In this document: in pieces, positions 13,190-27,275 of the stretch
How the letters are laid out: the number at the start of each line of letters is the position of its first letter
Numbering within the stretch: the stretch's first letter is position 1
Assembly (NCBI GenBank): GCA_013399695.1
Contig: VXAU01004424.1
Span: 1,060,959 to 1,124,958 of the forward strand
Direction: 5' to 3'
DNA length: 64,000 nt
Origin: Formicarius rufipectus
Taxonomy: Eukaryota; Chordata; Aves; Passeriformes; Formicariidae
Made by a program: the position numbers and the translations under genes
The notes under the pieces: generated by a model
The model's database searches: none
What the model was told of the DNA's origin: nothing
The model's input: the letters and a program-made list of their open reading frames with translations, nothing else

Positions 13190-16100
13190 CTGGTAGATAA
13201 ATGGAAGGAAGAAACTTTTAACTTCCAGGAAAGAAGGAGACCTAATTAATTTAGAAACCATAACACAACACAGGTAATCAAGAAAAATGCTAGCTTGCTT
13301 GGAAAATGCATTATGCTGAAAGATGTAAGCAAAATGAAATAATTAAAATGGACTACATTATGTCTGTAGACATCATCTGGCAACATGGAACTATTAGGAA
13401 GAATGGTGTCCATTATGCTTGCAGACAATGTCAGCTAAAGTAACCAATTAACAACAAAAAAAAAAAGGAAATCTCATGAGCACAATTCTGTATTATTAAA
13501 TTGTGTTCCTTTGTCTGTGTAGTGTTGTTATCAATACATAATGCATAGCATTCTTTTCAAACTGTGAAGTTCTGTTACGAATTCAAAAATGTCTTTTTGG
13601 CTGGAGCTCTTTATGAACAATACTTTGATTTCCATATGCTGTCCTCCAAACATATGTCCACAGAATAATAAATAAATCCCTAAACATTAGATTTTGTTCA
13701 AGACTCCACCATGTTGCAGATCAGTACTAGAAAATTCTGTTATTTTCTTTGTTATCTGGACAAATAGTTTGGAGTAAACACAAATCCACAAATCAGTTAC
13801 AGCACTTGGTTTTTCTCAGATAAAAATTGTTTCAATAGAAATCACCTTTGCTTAGGTGTTTGAATGAAGAAGTGTGCGTTATAATACTCATACAGCATGC
13901 GATTATTAGACACACTGGGCTAAATCCTCCCTGGTTACTTGCTTCATTCCTAAGGACTGTGCAAGGAAAATCATATAATAATGCAATAATGATTGGTTGT
14001 AAAAGTTTGCCTATCAGCAACATGTTCCTCAGCCCTGTCACCAGAGATGCCAATATGTAGAGTGTGGTCTGACAGATTTGGTTTCCAAGGACTGAGGAGG
14101 GTGAGCTCAGCAGGCTGGTGGTGCTGAGCGAGTGCAAAAGACAAGTAAAGTCACGGGAGGCAGAAGCTGCAGGTGCAGAGACAGGTCTGTTCTTAAGTTT
14201 TATTAGCAGATGATTTCACTTGACCCCAGACAGGAAGGAGGAGCAGACTCAATCTGTAGAACAAGTTTAATCTTCTCCTAGAAGGTGGTGGCATTTGGAG
14301 CCTGGGTTGTGCTCTGAGCCTCTTTCAGAGGCAGCAAATGGCTTTACCCTGCCTCTGTGTCTCTGTGTCTCAGCCATGCTGCCCTTTCATTTAACAAGTT
14401 GCTGTTAGCCAGACAATCTCATTTACTTTTCATTATCTTACTACGACTCACATTAAAATGTTGTCATTAATTTGTTTAGACCTTTATATTCTACTATTAG
14501 GCTCACTGAAATGTTCCAAGCATATTAATATACAAGGAAGAGCTAAAAATGGCAGGACAATAAAGTGTGTCTGACATTTTTAAAGAGATCAAAGGAAAAA
14601 AATGTCTTCATGATGACCGATGTCATTTTTAACAACTCTGCTCCAAACCGTCCAGGGCACATTACTTATGTTTACACGAAGTCCCATGAGACAGCTGCAG
14701 AGATGATATCACTAGTTAAAGTGGACGGCTTAAGGCTCCTTAAATTAAAAATGACATTACCTCATCAGTTAAAATTGTGTGCCAGCTTTGGTGTATATCA
14801 AGTAGAAAATAAAGCTGACACTGATGGAACTGTAAGCATTAACATATGTGAAATATTGTGTTAACTGCATTTTCTCTTATGTATTTGATTTTTCTAGTAG
14901 CAATTGCTCAGCTCACTAGCTTCACTGTCCCAGTGCAGGTTGGTCGAAAGACAAGGCGGAAATGTGCATTTCTGAGATAATTTTACATAATTTTAAGTAG
15001 CCTCCAGTTTCGAAAATTAGACTTCTTTCTATGATGCCTTTATGATACATGTATTTACAGGATTTGAAAGCTAGGAAGAGAGTTGTAAAGAGACCTCAGA
15101 ATTGTTGTTGNGAAGTATCCTTAAGAATACCCCTAGGTTCCCAAGAAAACCTATTGGAAGCACTCAAGGATACACGCCTCTGATTTTTAGAGTTTAGGAA
15201 AAAAATGTATCTTGAGAATTTTAAACAAGACCACCTTTCTCCAAATAATTAACTCCTTGTTAAAGAGTAACTGCATAAACCCAAAGCATCTGAGTGACAG
15301 ACATTGCTCTTCTCTCTCTGATGACATTATTTCACTAGTTTCCCAGGCACCATTCACTGCTCAAGCCTCAACAGTAGATAAATTTTCAAATGGTATGAAA
15401 AAATGAAATTTTACATTTTTTCCTTCATGTATAAAGAAGACAAAAAATTCTAAAGGCTTGAATTCAGTGTTTTCATTCTGCTAAATAAATAAACTTTAAA
15501 AATAAACAATCTTAGATAGTATTACTGTCTTTCATATCAGCCAAAAAATAACTAACCTTTAAGTACCAATTTTGCTACTATATGAAGTAAATTAGGCAAC
15601 GCCCCCCCTCGACATGCAAATTAAATTCTATCACTCTCCTAGGTTTCCCCCTTTATAGCAATATCCTGCCCATACTTTCCATTGTTCCTTACAGTGACAG
15701 AATTGTAATTTACAATGGTCTTTCTGGCAGCTGTGCAGTTGTAAATGACACAATTTGGTTACTAAAAGGCTGTCTTCTAATGGATTTTGCAAGTTATAGG
15801 TCATGCAGCCCTGTAGAAGATTGGAGGATTTTTCATTTTTCTTTTGCTTTGAAAAATTACTGACAGACAGAAAAAGAGTTCAGCTGTGAGACAATAGGTA
15901 AGAAGTACAATTTGAAAGGACAAAGTCGGAGAGATGAGTCCTACAACCTTCATTTTCTAACAATGATGTCTTTCACTTGGCAGCTAATGAATCGATTTTG
16001 ATTCTTCCACACTGGTGGCAACATATGATATCTGGGCTGCAGTAAATTGTTTTCTTAGAGAAATAAAATTAGTCTAGATTTTACTAGTTTATACTTGGAA

Positions 16101-18473
16101 ACCAATGTCCTGCTGTCATTTTTGCACTTTTCAAAATCCTACCACAGACCATAGCATATCACAAACAACTAGTCTGGTAAATAGGAGAAAGTACAGTCAC
16201 AACCTGGAAACGGAGTTGCTGCCAAGGAAGCTCAGAAAGCAGCTTGCATTTCCCTCTGGACTTGGTAGCAGTTCTTTTCCATAAGTTTGTCAGAAGATGC
16301 TGTGCCAGTGATGCAGTTGGCACACTGGCATCCCTGTGAGAAGATTGAATGTGTCACCTCCGCAGTGCCCAGACAGACTTGGCAAACAGCCCAGAATACT
16401 GAGTTTGCAAATTTGGATTTCCCATTTGGCAATTCTTCACTCAGTTAAAGCTGTCAGTGGTGTGGCAAATATTTCTTGCAATTTTATAGTCCTTTAGGGC
16501 TTATGGCACAGAGATGTAAATATAAACATGGCACTAACCACTGAGTGTACTTTCAGGTGAAAGACTGTAGCCCGAGTTCATGCGTGAAAATAGGAGATAC
16601 TTGCCCAGAACGGGACAATGAGCAGGTATGTTCACAGAGCTGCAATACCACAATGCCAAAAGCATTCCCTTTCTGCTTGTCTGGGTGTTTCCAGATATTC
16701 CATTTCTGTTTGCCCTCTCTGTGGTATGCAAGGCCAGTGTGTGGCTTTTCGGTGGGAGACTATAGTGCAAGAGCTTGCACACACTTCCTATTCATCTCAG
16801 CTGGTGCCTGAATATGCAAATACTAGTTGGTCCTAATTTTATGATTCAGCAAAACAATACCTGGGACAGATGCCCAGTGGAAGGATGAGGGAATCTAGAA
16901 TTCCTCTACAAATTCTTTAAGGAATTGGGAAAGAACTTTTCTTTTTTTTGGAAAATATAAGTCATGGTTTTGAGGAAAAGGCTAAGCAATACCTATAAAG
17001 TGAGCACTGGGCAATGAAAAACATAAACAATGGTACAATACAGATTTTGGTGAATCTTCTAGTTCCAGTTTCTAGTAGGTGATAACAGTGCTTATACCAG
17101 GGTTCAGTTCTGAACACGCTGATGACCCCTGAAATGCACCACAGCATGTTGTACTGCAGAAAGGAAAGTGAAAATCCTGGAAAGCCCTGCCTGCTGCTGA
17201 AGTCAGCCACTCTGCCATCCTATGCTGTGCTTCTACACACTTTTATATTGTGAGGGCAGTGGGATCTTATGCCTTTTGCCTAAAAAAATTCCTTCCCAAG
17301 GAAGGCAGAACTCATCTGAAATCCAAATATCTGCCATTCAACCTTATGAAACAATCAGTGAAGCATATACAACTATAATTTACATCTGAGCATGCCATAT
17401 TTTTCTGTAGCCCACTATGATCTCTACGGTGGTTATGAGTATTTTGGTTATTCACTTGTAAGAAGGAAAAAATTTTCTTAGTCTCCATTTCTTTTATCAC
17501 TCTGATTCCCCATCCATGGAACTGCTAAATTTCTCCATGGCATGAATTATCCACCTTGATTAATTTTCAGACTTCCTTGGTTCTGAGAATTTTCTTCTTC
17601 ATATGTATCTTTCTTTTGCCTTTATTTTAAAAAGATTTTTTTTTTTATTCCTCACAAGGCTCCATTTTAGCTGAACAGAAGGCATCGCAAGAGGAAAGCT
17701 AAATAAAGAGTTTCAAGTTGTTCTGCACTGTGGCTTTGTGCCCCATTAGTTACTGAGGGTTAGAGGTGTGGGATTTACCGCAGTGCTTGTGGCACAAGGC
17801 AATCTGTATCCCAGAGCTAAAAGCTTAGGAGCTGCAAGCACTTGAGGGACACCAACCTTAATTCCAGTTTATTAGCAAAAAGAAAAAGAAGTACATGCTG
17901 TTAAAAATAAAAAATTATGCACAGCTCCAAATGAGCTGATTTGCTGCCTGTAACTTCAGCGTCTATTGGGTTTCTCTCTATCTGAGGCTCCTCTGTAGAG
18001 TCTGACTGCTCTCCAGGGCCTACTGTAAGGTGACCCATTCTAATGGGCATTGAGGGACTGCTCCATTCTGTGGAGCTACACAGCATTCTACCCCCTTCCC
18101 TGTAGCTGGGACTGTCAGTGCAGGTATAAGCACCAAGGGGATATAACTCCTCACACATGGGCCTCAAAATACAGCTCGACAGAGGTGAAAGCAGCATGTG
18201 GCCCGTGTAGGATCCTGAGTGACTGCTGGCTCCACAGCAAATCTAAGCAGGGCACAGGGAGTCTCTGATCACTGGCTGTCACGGGAACTGCAGGGTTTTT
18301 TTGTTGTTTAGCTCACTTCTAGTGTCCCTAGTGCCATGGTGTCCTGTGTGGTGCATTCCTGCCTAGCTGCTTGCTCACATCACACACACTGCAGTCTTCC
18401 CAATAGAGAAACTTTCTTCCCTCCTGCTAACTGTCAGTGTGGGCATGTCTTTGACAGGATAAGTGAAGTGACC

Positions 18474-18583
18474 TTTTCTTTTCTTTTCTTTTCTTTTCTT
18501 TTCTTTTCTTTTCTTTTCTTTTCTTTTCTTTTCTTTTCTTTTCTTTTCTTTTCTTTTCTTTTCTTTTCTTTTCTTTTCTTTTC

Positions 18584-18614
<31 letters not shown>

Positions 18615-18651
18615 CTTTTCTTTTCTTTTCTTTTTTCGTTTCTTTTTCCTT
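18474..18651 (+). repeat. (TTTTC)n pentanucleotide tract
   Basis: 23 uninterrupted TTTTC units (18474-18588), one 7-nt TTTTTTC interruption, 7 more units (18596-18630), then decayed repeat. On the NRP1 strand it reads (GAAAA)n, in the same motif class as the AAAAG repeat of human RFC1. The tract explains the Phe/Ser/Leu-rich open frame on the + strand and the Lys/Arg/Glu-rich ones on the minus strand. Confidence 0.98.
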
Positions 18652-19564
18652 TCCTCACTTTCTTTTCTCAAATCCAAGTATGGACACACATACAATTGGC
18701 ATTTGAACCAGCCAGGCATTGCAAACTCTATGAGAAAGGGGGGAGCTGGAGCCAGTGCCCATGGCAGAAGGCTTTTCAACTGGATTTGCTTGTACTGGAT
18801 TCATGGTGGGGATGAAACCTCCTGAGGGAGGCAACATATCATCTACATGCAATGGTTCACTAAAGTGCTGTATATTTAAATACACAATTTGCAACTGACT
18901 AACAATTTGTAATTTACTGTCAGTTTGGGGGGCCTTTGTTTCCACTGGTCTTTTGTGCGCTGGTGTTTTTATGGTCTTCACCCAGAGCCAAAATTCACTG
19001 AAGTTACTCATACAAAGGTCCTGTCAACCTATAAGATTTCTGGGAATAAGGCCATTGGGATTTGGCCACTGTTCAGTAATTTGCTAATGCCATTAACTGA
19101 CAGTGGGTCTCCATTAAGAATGAACTGCTGAAGGTCTATTTTAGTACAAGACAATGCTGCAGTGAAAAAGGGAAAAGATGTAACAAAGACATCGATGAAG
19201 ATCTACAGTTACCCACTGTAACAGTTTGATTTCAACTAATTTTAGCAATAGTTTTGTTATTACATTGGTTTCTGGAATCATTGGACGCATTGGGATTTGC
19301 CCTTTCATTTTGAAATTAAGCTTTTAATTCTCTGCTGAACAAAGGAATCTGAAATTTAACATACCTTAACCACTAAACTTCCAAACCCAGAAGTAATAGT
19401 CATTACTATTTTAAAATATGATTATTCTTCATCTTACCATACGTTCCTTGTTGTTTGGCTCATGCCTTTTGAATACCTGGGACTGGCAGAACTGAAGATC
19501 TGAACTAAATGAGCAAGATTGTATCTGCATTTTTATCTGTACTGCTCCACTGAGAACAGTAGAC

Positions 19565-19645
19565 AGACCTTTAGCTGCTGCAAATGAGATTAGCCCCTTT
19601 ATATCAATGGATCTAAGTCAGTTTACACTGATATATGGCTAAAGA
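19565..19645 (+). mobile_element. Degenerate sauropsid palindromic repeat (copy 1)
   Basis: The segment ATCAATGGATCTAAG followed by CAGTTTACACTGATATATGG resembles an old, common reptile/bird interspersed repeat with the pattern 'tcaatgg agct...gatttacacc agctgagg'. It is a remembered consensus, not a database match. A reverse-oriented relative lies at 44696-44774. Confidence 0.4.
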
Positions 19646-20859
19646 GGGTGTAAGTGGTGACAGAATATTTTACCTTGTATTTACTTAGTTCTCTTTTATT
19701 TATACCAAATAAAATCTGGAAAATACTTCAACAGAAATGAGAACACCAGAATTCACTGTTGGAATGTATGTAACACTGTCATGCAGAAAACGAAGAAGAA
19801 TCAGAGGTTATGGATCAGGTTTTGCCATTTTAGTAATGCAATGTCCTAGGGGAAGTAAAAGCAAAATTCATCTGCTAAGGTCTTCAGCGCATCTATCTGC
19901 AAAAATCATCTTACCAAGGAAAAGATTTGATCTTGAAGTTAGGGCAAATTCCACTCATTTCACTGTTTGCCACATACTGTAATAAATTATAATAAAATGA
20001 TCCCAGTATATAAAAATGAAACTCTCTTCTGGGAAGAAACATTCAATTTTAAACCTCTTCAGTGAGGAACTTCAGTTCATAACTTTCTAGCATAGAAAAA
20101 ATGTTATCTTTTCATGGAAAAGGTTTCTATCTGTCAAATAAGATAAATTTACAAATGCTTGACTTCCACTTAAAGTGGGGGAAAAAGAAACACTTAACAG
20201 TTTAAAGACTTCAGAGACGAAGGAGCTTTCTAGTGTCAAACTGGTGAAGTTTAGTATTTATAGGAAATTCACATGCCTCTAATTACTCTAAACTCAGTTC
20301 CCAAGTAAAATATGCCATCTGGAAGATATTAGAGTCATTTACAACTTGTTCACTTCCCTATTTCACTGTAAAATCTTACCTCTTGCCAACTTTCCAGTGT
20401 TCTTCACAAAATGAAATGCAGTCTAATTTTTACTGGTTGTTGGGTAGTTACTTTATCTATATTGAGACAGTTAAGGGCTTAAGAAACTGGAAAAAAATGG
20501 CATTTTATAAAACTAATTTTCTTATTACTCACTGTGCCTCAGTTTCTTCCATGCACAAGTTTCAGGTGTGAGGGTTATGCTGTGGCTTAGTTTGGTGTTT
20601 AGCCATCAGTTTGAGAAGGTCAGATTTGAAAAGATACTCTAGGTGCTAAGAGAGTAAAAAAAAAAATTTAAAAAAATTACACAAACAGCCGCCTTGCGTA
20701 AGAGTAGGCTCTTGCAAGCCAAAAAAAATGCGTCCAAATACTCGACTATATGGCTTTGTTTTTGTTTCTATGACCTCCCAAGAGATGCCCATCAATCAGA
20801 AAACTTCTCGTTAGTTGAGCAATTTCATCCAAGTATGCCAATCTGTTTATAAGTGAAGC

Positions 20860-20985
20860 TTTGCAACATTCCTCTGAGGTAAAGTTGTCATTCTCATTTT
20901 CCATATGTGGAGACAGAAAAGAAACACTGAGTGCCAGCAGTCTTACAGAAATTTTGCAAACAGCAAGGAACAAAGCCTAGATAGC
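20860..20985 (-). mobile_element. MIR-like SINE remnant
   Basis: On the + strand, CCTCTGAGGTAAAGTTGTCA, then TTCTCATTTTCCATATGTGG and AGACAGAAAAG follow the order of a reversed MIR core (ctatgaggtaggt..attatccccattttacagatg..gaaactgaggcacag). Strongly diverged, so the edges are approximate. Confidence 0.45.
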
Positions 20986-23900
20986 CAGATACCGTGTTTT
21001 AAATATAGGAGCTCCTCCTGAAATAATGGAAAGATTCTTAGTGGCTTCTGTGGGTTTCAAAGAAAGCTTCTTAACAGAGGCTTGAAACTTGGAAGTTTTC
21101 CTAAGCCATAGAATGACTGGAAGAAGGGGCTGCAAAGTCTCACACAGAATCCCAAATACATTTGTGTGATTTCTGTAGAAGAAGTAGACTAAATTACTTG
21201 CATACAGAGGCTCAGGCATATTGACACAGTCACACTGTGGAAGGAGTCAAACACTACCTGTACCACTCTATATCCATTAAACATTTTTTCATGTGTTTAA
21301 CTGGTTTAATGATTTGTGGTTAGACTAGTGCTGTTAGCATGTACTGCTGAATTCACTAAAAAGCCTGCCTAATTGGTAAGTTACAGAAGCTTTCGATTTG
21401 CTTCCTCAAAGGCCTAAAGAACAGAGAAAGAGTTGTATCAAATAAAGTTCAGAATCAGTTGTGATTTCTATTTTTTTCCATGAAAGTAGAAAAGGAATGC
21501 TTTAAAGTGATAGCAACCTTCTAGTACTCCATTTGGGAGTTTTGAACTTCTGATTAATTTGTAATTACCCTGTTGGGATCTATATAGTATATTAATCATA
21601 ACCTTAGGAACTTGACTTTTAGAAGTACTAGGTAGATGTTAGCTTTTCACAGAAACTGTGAAAGTTCAGAACATAAAATAAGTTCCACACTTTTGAAACT
21701 CAGATATTTGTCCCTTGTGGGCCGTCTACAACCTCTCTGACCAATACCTATAATTAATGAAACTAAAAGAGGCTAAAGGAGAAAGGAAATTGCAGACATA
21801 CATAGCAGATTTAGAACAGAAGTTATGGTGATTTTCTTCCATAGCAACCATGTCCTGAAACTCTGAAAATGCAGTAAAATGATGGGCATTTTCATTTATT
21901 TCCCGTTAGGAACTATATTAAGAGAATATTAAGAATGCGATGTTAGGCACCTGGAACTCAGTATTTCTCAGTGTTGTTCCTTTTGCTGTGATTTCTGCAT
22001 CACGTAACCTCTGGGCAGACCTTCGACCAAGAGAAAAATCCACCATGAGATTAGTGTCTCCACATACCCAGCCTGTACTGATATAAAGGACTGCTAAGGT
22101 CCTCCTCACCTGAAAGTGTGACACATGTAAATGAGCGCATTGATTTTTAGCTGAGACTGTATCTATAGCTCATATACAGCCAGATGACTAGGCATATGTG
22201 CAAGCAAGTGGAATTACTGGGAAAAAAATATAACTGTTTTTGAAACTTTCGACTTGTCAGTGTTTCATTTTGTGCATGTATTAAAGGTTCTCCCATGGAT
22301 TTTTACTGGGGGAAAGGATGGCAGACTCTCTTTAAGCAGTCAACAAGGGAAAAAGAATTTAAATTACATAAAGGGGATAAAAACTTTCAAGGCTTTCCTG
22401 TATTGAAAACAAAGTCCTGAAGTGTGTGAAATATGTGGCATTATTAGGTAAATATTCTCATAATGCTGAAAAAATCTTTGGCAGACTGTTGTAACAGAGA
22501 TAAAAATCACCTCTCTTTTCCTCTTTCATATATTATGAACTTGCAAAGACAAAGTGCCTGGCCATAGCATCTGGGAGTGATGTCTAGCAAAGGAGGCACA
22601 CAAAGCTGAATCAGAAACATTCCTGGTTCAGAGATCAACCCACTTACAATGTCTGCATGTTTCCTGGCAAGCCGTTATCTCAGCACAGAATCTCTTGCTT
22701 GTGTACATTGCCACTTTAACAAACAACCCTTAAGGAGCATGAGTAATACTTCAAGTTGGCAACTTTAAAGGAGCCCTGGCTTTGTGAAATCTAAACGATA
22801 TTTCCTAAGAGCAGTGCAAGAAACATTTACTCAAGGATGGTGCTTTCAAATTCCAGCCTTCTGATTTTAGTAAATGTTGTTGAAGGGCTGCCCGAGAAAG
22901 TTCCACGGTTTGTCTTCCTCTCTTTTGGAACTGGGACATATGTATACATGTATGCGTGTGTCTTTCTGGGTGTATATTTTTATATTTTTTATACAGAAAA
23001 AGATCTGAATCATTTCAGATATTTCTTTCCAAACTTCATTCTCAAGCAGAGAACAGCTTAGGAAAGTTTCAGTCTGGAAGACGTGCATTTCAAAACCACT
23101 AAGGCAGATGATAACAGGAAGGCAGAGTGGAAACCTCTACACGAATTTAACTATAGCAATTGCTATCAACTCTTATCTATTAATTTGTTGTCTAATTTCT
23201 GGAGAGACATTATAAATAAAACTCCTATTGGTAACTTATGCATCTCCTTATTGGTGTAGTTGGGTTTTGCACACATCAGTGTGTCAATCCAGCATGAGTA
23301 CAGACCTTTCCCTGAGATCTGCTCTTGAAATTCACATTAGGAAATTCAATATTACCCTCAGTATCATTTTCTTATAAAGTATGTGATTACTTAATATGTA
23401 TTGTAAACAGATCACTATTTCTCTTAAAAGCAGTTTCATACAGAGTTACAGTATATTGTTTTTGTACTAGAGCTCACAGTTAAACTGTACCAATTTGAAA
23501 CATCAGTATATAAAAGTTTGTCGCATTGAGCAACTTTATTGCCATTTTATTTTGCGTATCCTTGAACTAAAAATTATATACAAATTAAATGAATGTATTT
23601 ATATTATGACAAAATATGCCATAGATGTTTAAAGCTGCTAAGCCCAAATTTAGTTCATTTATATCCTATATCACAGAGATGTCACAGTTTTTATGAGTTC
23701 TTTGACCTTATGATTTATATGGGTCTTGAGAAATAACTATGTGTTTAGAAAGGAGGAAAACAGTGGCCAATAAACATTCCCAGTAGCCTAAAAACAGGAA
23801 CAGCTTGTTAGTTGAGGTCAGCCGTATGACCCAGTGCCCATTGAAACTGCATTGTTATAGCTGGAATATGGGGCAAACCAGCCACGCAAAAAACCCACCC

Positions 23901-26900
23901 CAGTGATACACCTCTAATAAAAATGTCTTTCTTAGAAAGAGGGGCATGTGATAATGACTTCCAGGAAGGAAAATGTGCACAGCAGATCAGCATCATCTCT
24001 GGTACAGATTTACAGGGTTTACTGGCGTTCCATCTGAATTGCATTGCTCAATGCTAATATAAAATGGAAAACTAAGTGGGAAACCTACCAGAACTCACAA
24101 GTGTCTGCTAAAAACATTTTGCATCGTTTTCTTCTAGTACTTAGTACTTATGAAAGCAAGTAGGGCAGTGGACATACACACAACACAAACACATACACAG
24201 CTCATGGGCTTCAGTAATTGGGACCATACTGCATACAGGTGTGCCAGTCCAAATCCCCAGCAGGAGCTGCACAAATGTCAAGGAAGTATTCATTAAATAG
24301 GACCCAGTTTATCTTCTTTCCACTTCCTTTTCCTCCTTCATCAGTGTAACTTCTTGAGACATACTCTTCTTAAATCTGCTGAGCATTTAGACCTATATTT
24401 AGTGGATGCTGTTTGGAGCTGTGTAGCTGTGAGATGACCCCTGTCTTTGAAATCAAGGCAGTGCAAAACCTAAGTCAGGACTAACACACTCAGAAATTGC
24501 TGCTTTTATGGTCAGCAGTAATGTTCTTCTAGAACCACTCTCATTCTTGTATAGGCTACTTCAACAGCTGTGATCTAAAAAAAGTTCAGGAAAGAGCTGT
24601 TACTGGGTTCAGGAAAGTATGGGATAATGATGTTGATTTGTCTTCTGCATTTCATGGGTCAAACTTTTGTCCTTGCTTTCTCTGTAGGGAAATGGACAGT
24701 GTGACATGGAGCTATAGTACCGTAATATCTGATAGATCAAGGGGATCTGTAAGTAACTCAATGAATTGCAGTTTAATAAATGGTGCTGCAACTTCTTTTC
24801 TTTTGTAACCCATAAGAGAGTGGTTTTCTAAGTCTTTTTTAATCAATTACAATAAATAAGCCTTGAAAGGCAATAAACCGTTATACAGCTGATGAAAACA
24901 CTTACTCTGCAATTAAATGGATAAAATCCTGATTTGATGGCTTTTGTTTAGTTTACACTTTCAGTAGGTATCTACAAATGCTTTTATTTTTGTTTGTCTA
25001 CTTACTGTTGATAAGCATATAAAAGCAACCTGTAAAAAACTGTGTGGTATTAAGCATTGATTCTTTCCTCTCCTTCACTCATGGCAAGAAGAACATTAAC
25101 TCAGACAGACAAGCTGTGAAATGTATTTGGGCCGGATTCCCTTGTACGTGCAGAGAATCTGAGCAAGATAACGCCATGCTTTCCTTTATGGTTTAATAAT
25201 GCAAAAGACAGGCTTTCACACACTAGGGAGAACAAGGTTTGTTTGCCTTATGCATTCTTAAAGGTATAAATTGCCCAAAACAGTAGTAGGAAGTCTGGGA
25301 AGGAAATGAGATAATACCTCATCCCTTTCCTCACTTAGGCTCCTGAGCTGGCTCACAGTGATGTCTGACTTGCACAGAAGGACTCAGGGACTCCTTCTGG
25401 CAGCACAGTCTCCATCCTTCTGTTGCAAAGCCTCCTGGTGCTGTGTCCAAGGTGGACCAGCTCCCAGGGTGCTCCCTTGCAGGGAGCATGGTGCACTCTT
25501 GCAGTTGTCCTGCACCAGCAGTACAGCCACACACTGTGACGCTGTAGCATGGCAATGAAGGGGGAACCTGCACGTTTGCTCTCTCAGTACTAAAATGCCT
25601 AAATAACCAACCCAACTTTGAGCCAGGTGGTACATGCAGCCCCTGCTCTGAATAAAACTGCTGGTACCTGCCAGGGGGAGGGTCTGTAGTTGGGAGAATC
25701 TCAAACTCTGTGTCAAAAGTATTTGTTTTTTCTTGAACTGAAACATTATTTTCATAATTTTTAAATACAAAAATTGCTGTCTGAACAGCTCATGGATTTC
25801 ATGCTGTTGAGCCAAGGTGTCAGTGCAGTCTTCCTTTAAAATTTTATAATCTAACATAACCTCATTTTGTGGCACTGTAAACATTTCCAAGATACAGAAT
25901 CCTGTGTTTTATTACAGGGGGAAATGGTAATAACTCCCCCTCTTTCCCAAAATATGCAGAAAAACCCTTTAACAAATTAAACGTACACATTCCTCATTAG
26001 CTTTAACCTTAATTTGGTCCCGTGGGTGCTGTAAAGCCAGTCCCTCTTTCTCTCTCTTAGAACAAAGGGATGTTAGGAGACTAACAGACCATCGGAGAAC
26101 ACAGTTCTGCCTGACTCACAGTACCAACACATGTTGTGATGAACAGATTCCTGAAACAGCTCTACTGAGTTGACTGTTCATATATTTGGCATATAACATC
26201 CCATATTTCAGCTTTTCCTCAACTGCTGCACATTTGTTCCCAAAGAAGATATCAAGAAGTGCCCTCCATCCTTGCAGGATTGCTTCATGCCTAATATAGG
26301 AACCACTCCAGCCAGAAAACTTTGAGAGATATTACAAACCTTAGTCTGTTGTCTCCATAAAAATTCCACACGGAAATTCACAAGAATCAGAACTAGCAAG
26401 GGATAATACAGGAACTGATGAAGGATTGCCTCTTTTTTAACCACAGGAATAAGGATCATGGAAATGCATCTTATGCCAGCAACAAAAGGATATATCAGCT
26501 GGAAAGAACCTGAGTAAGGTTTCTATGCAGCATTATGCTCTGGGAAAATCACAGTATTGCTTTTTAATGGCGCTGCTCAGAGCAGTGATAAACGTCACCA
26601 AAAATTGCTATTCTTGCATTTGGAGATGTGATTACAACACAGGGACACATGTCTGAACTATTTGTATTTAACTGGCTGAGGTACTAATAATGTCATAGGC
26701 TCTGCTCAGTGCTGAATGTTCCCACCAGGAACAATAAATCCTATGCCACCACAGATTTGCCACTAACTGGGTAAGAATTTGGCACCACTATGGATACTGC
26801 AAGCATGACTGTGACTGCAGTGCAGATGCAAATGTCCAACCTGCGGCAGGTTGGAAGCTGGGAGTTCTGCTGTTGTGAGATGCACTGGCTGGGAAAGCAG

Positions 26901-27194
26901 GAGCACTGGAAAGGAATTGGGCTGCCCAAGGGTTGCCTGTTCAGTCAGCTGTATCCTTTCTGTTTTGTTACAGCTCTGTATTGTTCACACAGTACTTAAT
27001 AGGACCATAAAGCTGTGAGATTAGACAGAGAGTTGAGATTTCATGCTGCCAATGTGTGCCTAGATGGCCCTCAGTACAATGGGGCTTAGTTAGGTCGTTT
27101 AGGGATACAAGAGTTGATGGGGAAAGTGGGTAGAGACTGGACAGAGGGTAGAAAGCACAGGCTCCGTTCCTATGTCATTATTATTCAGTGAAGC

Positions 27195-27275
27195 CAAGTG
27201 TCAGCTAACTTCCCTGTTCCTCAGCTTTCCAAACTGCCAAATCAGATACCAATACTTCCCTGAAAGAGTCTGATG
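27195..27275 (+). mobile_element. MIR-like SINE remnant
   Basis: AAGTGTCAGCTAACTTCCCT, GTTCCTCAGCTTTCC, AAACTGCC and ACCAATACTTCCCTGA occur in the order of the MIR core (aagtcacttaacctctctg, tgcctcagtttcc, tctgtaaaatg, aataatacctccct). Diverged copy. Confidence 0.5.

Noticed and set aside
18336..18815. 159-codon + frame and overlapping minus Lys/Arg-rich frames
   Set aside because: Both are translations of the (TTTTC)n tract, which lacks stops in every frame.
20525..20560. GTGCCTCAGTTTCTTCC resembling a MIR core
   Set aside because: The match covers about 17 nt and flanking sequence does not continue the MIR consensus. Too short to annotate.
21100..21140. CATAGAATGACTGGAAG resembling the tail of a CR1 LINE
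   Set aside because: Only a short stretch matches, and neither the terminal 8-bp repeats nor reverse-transcriptase residues follow.
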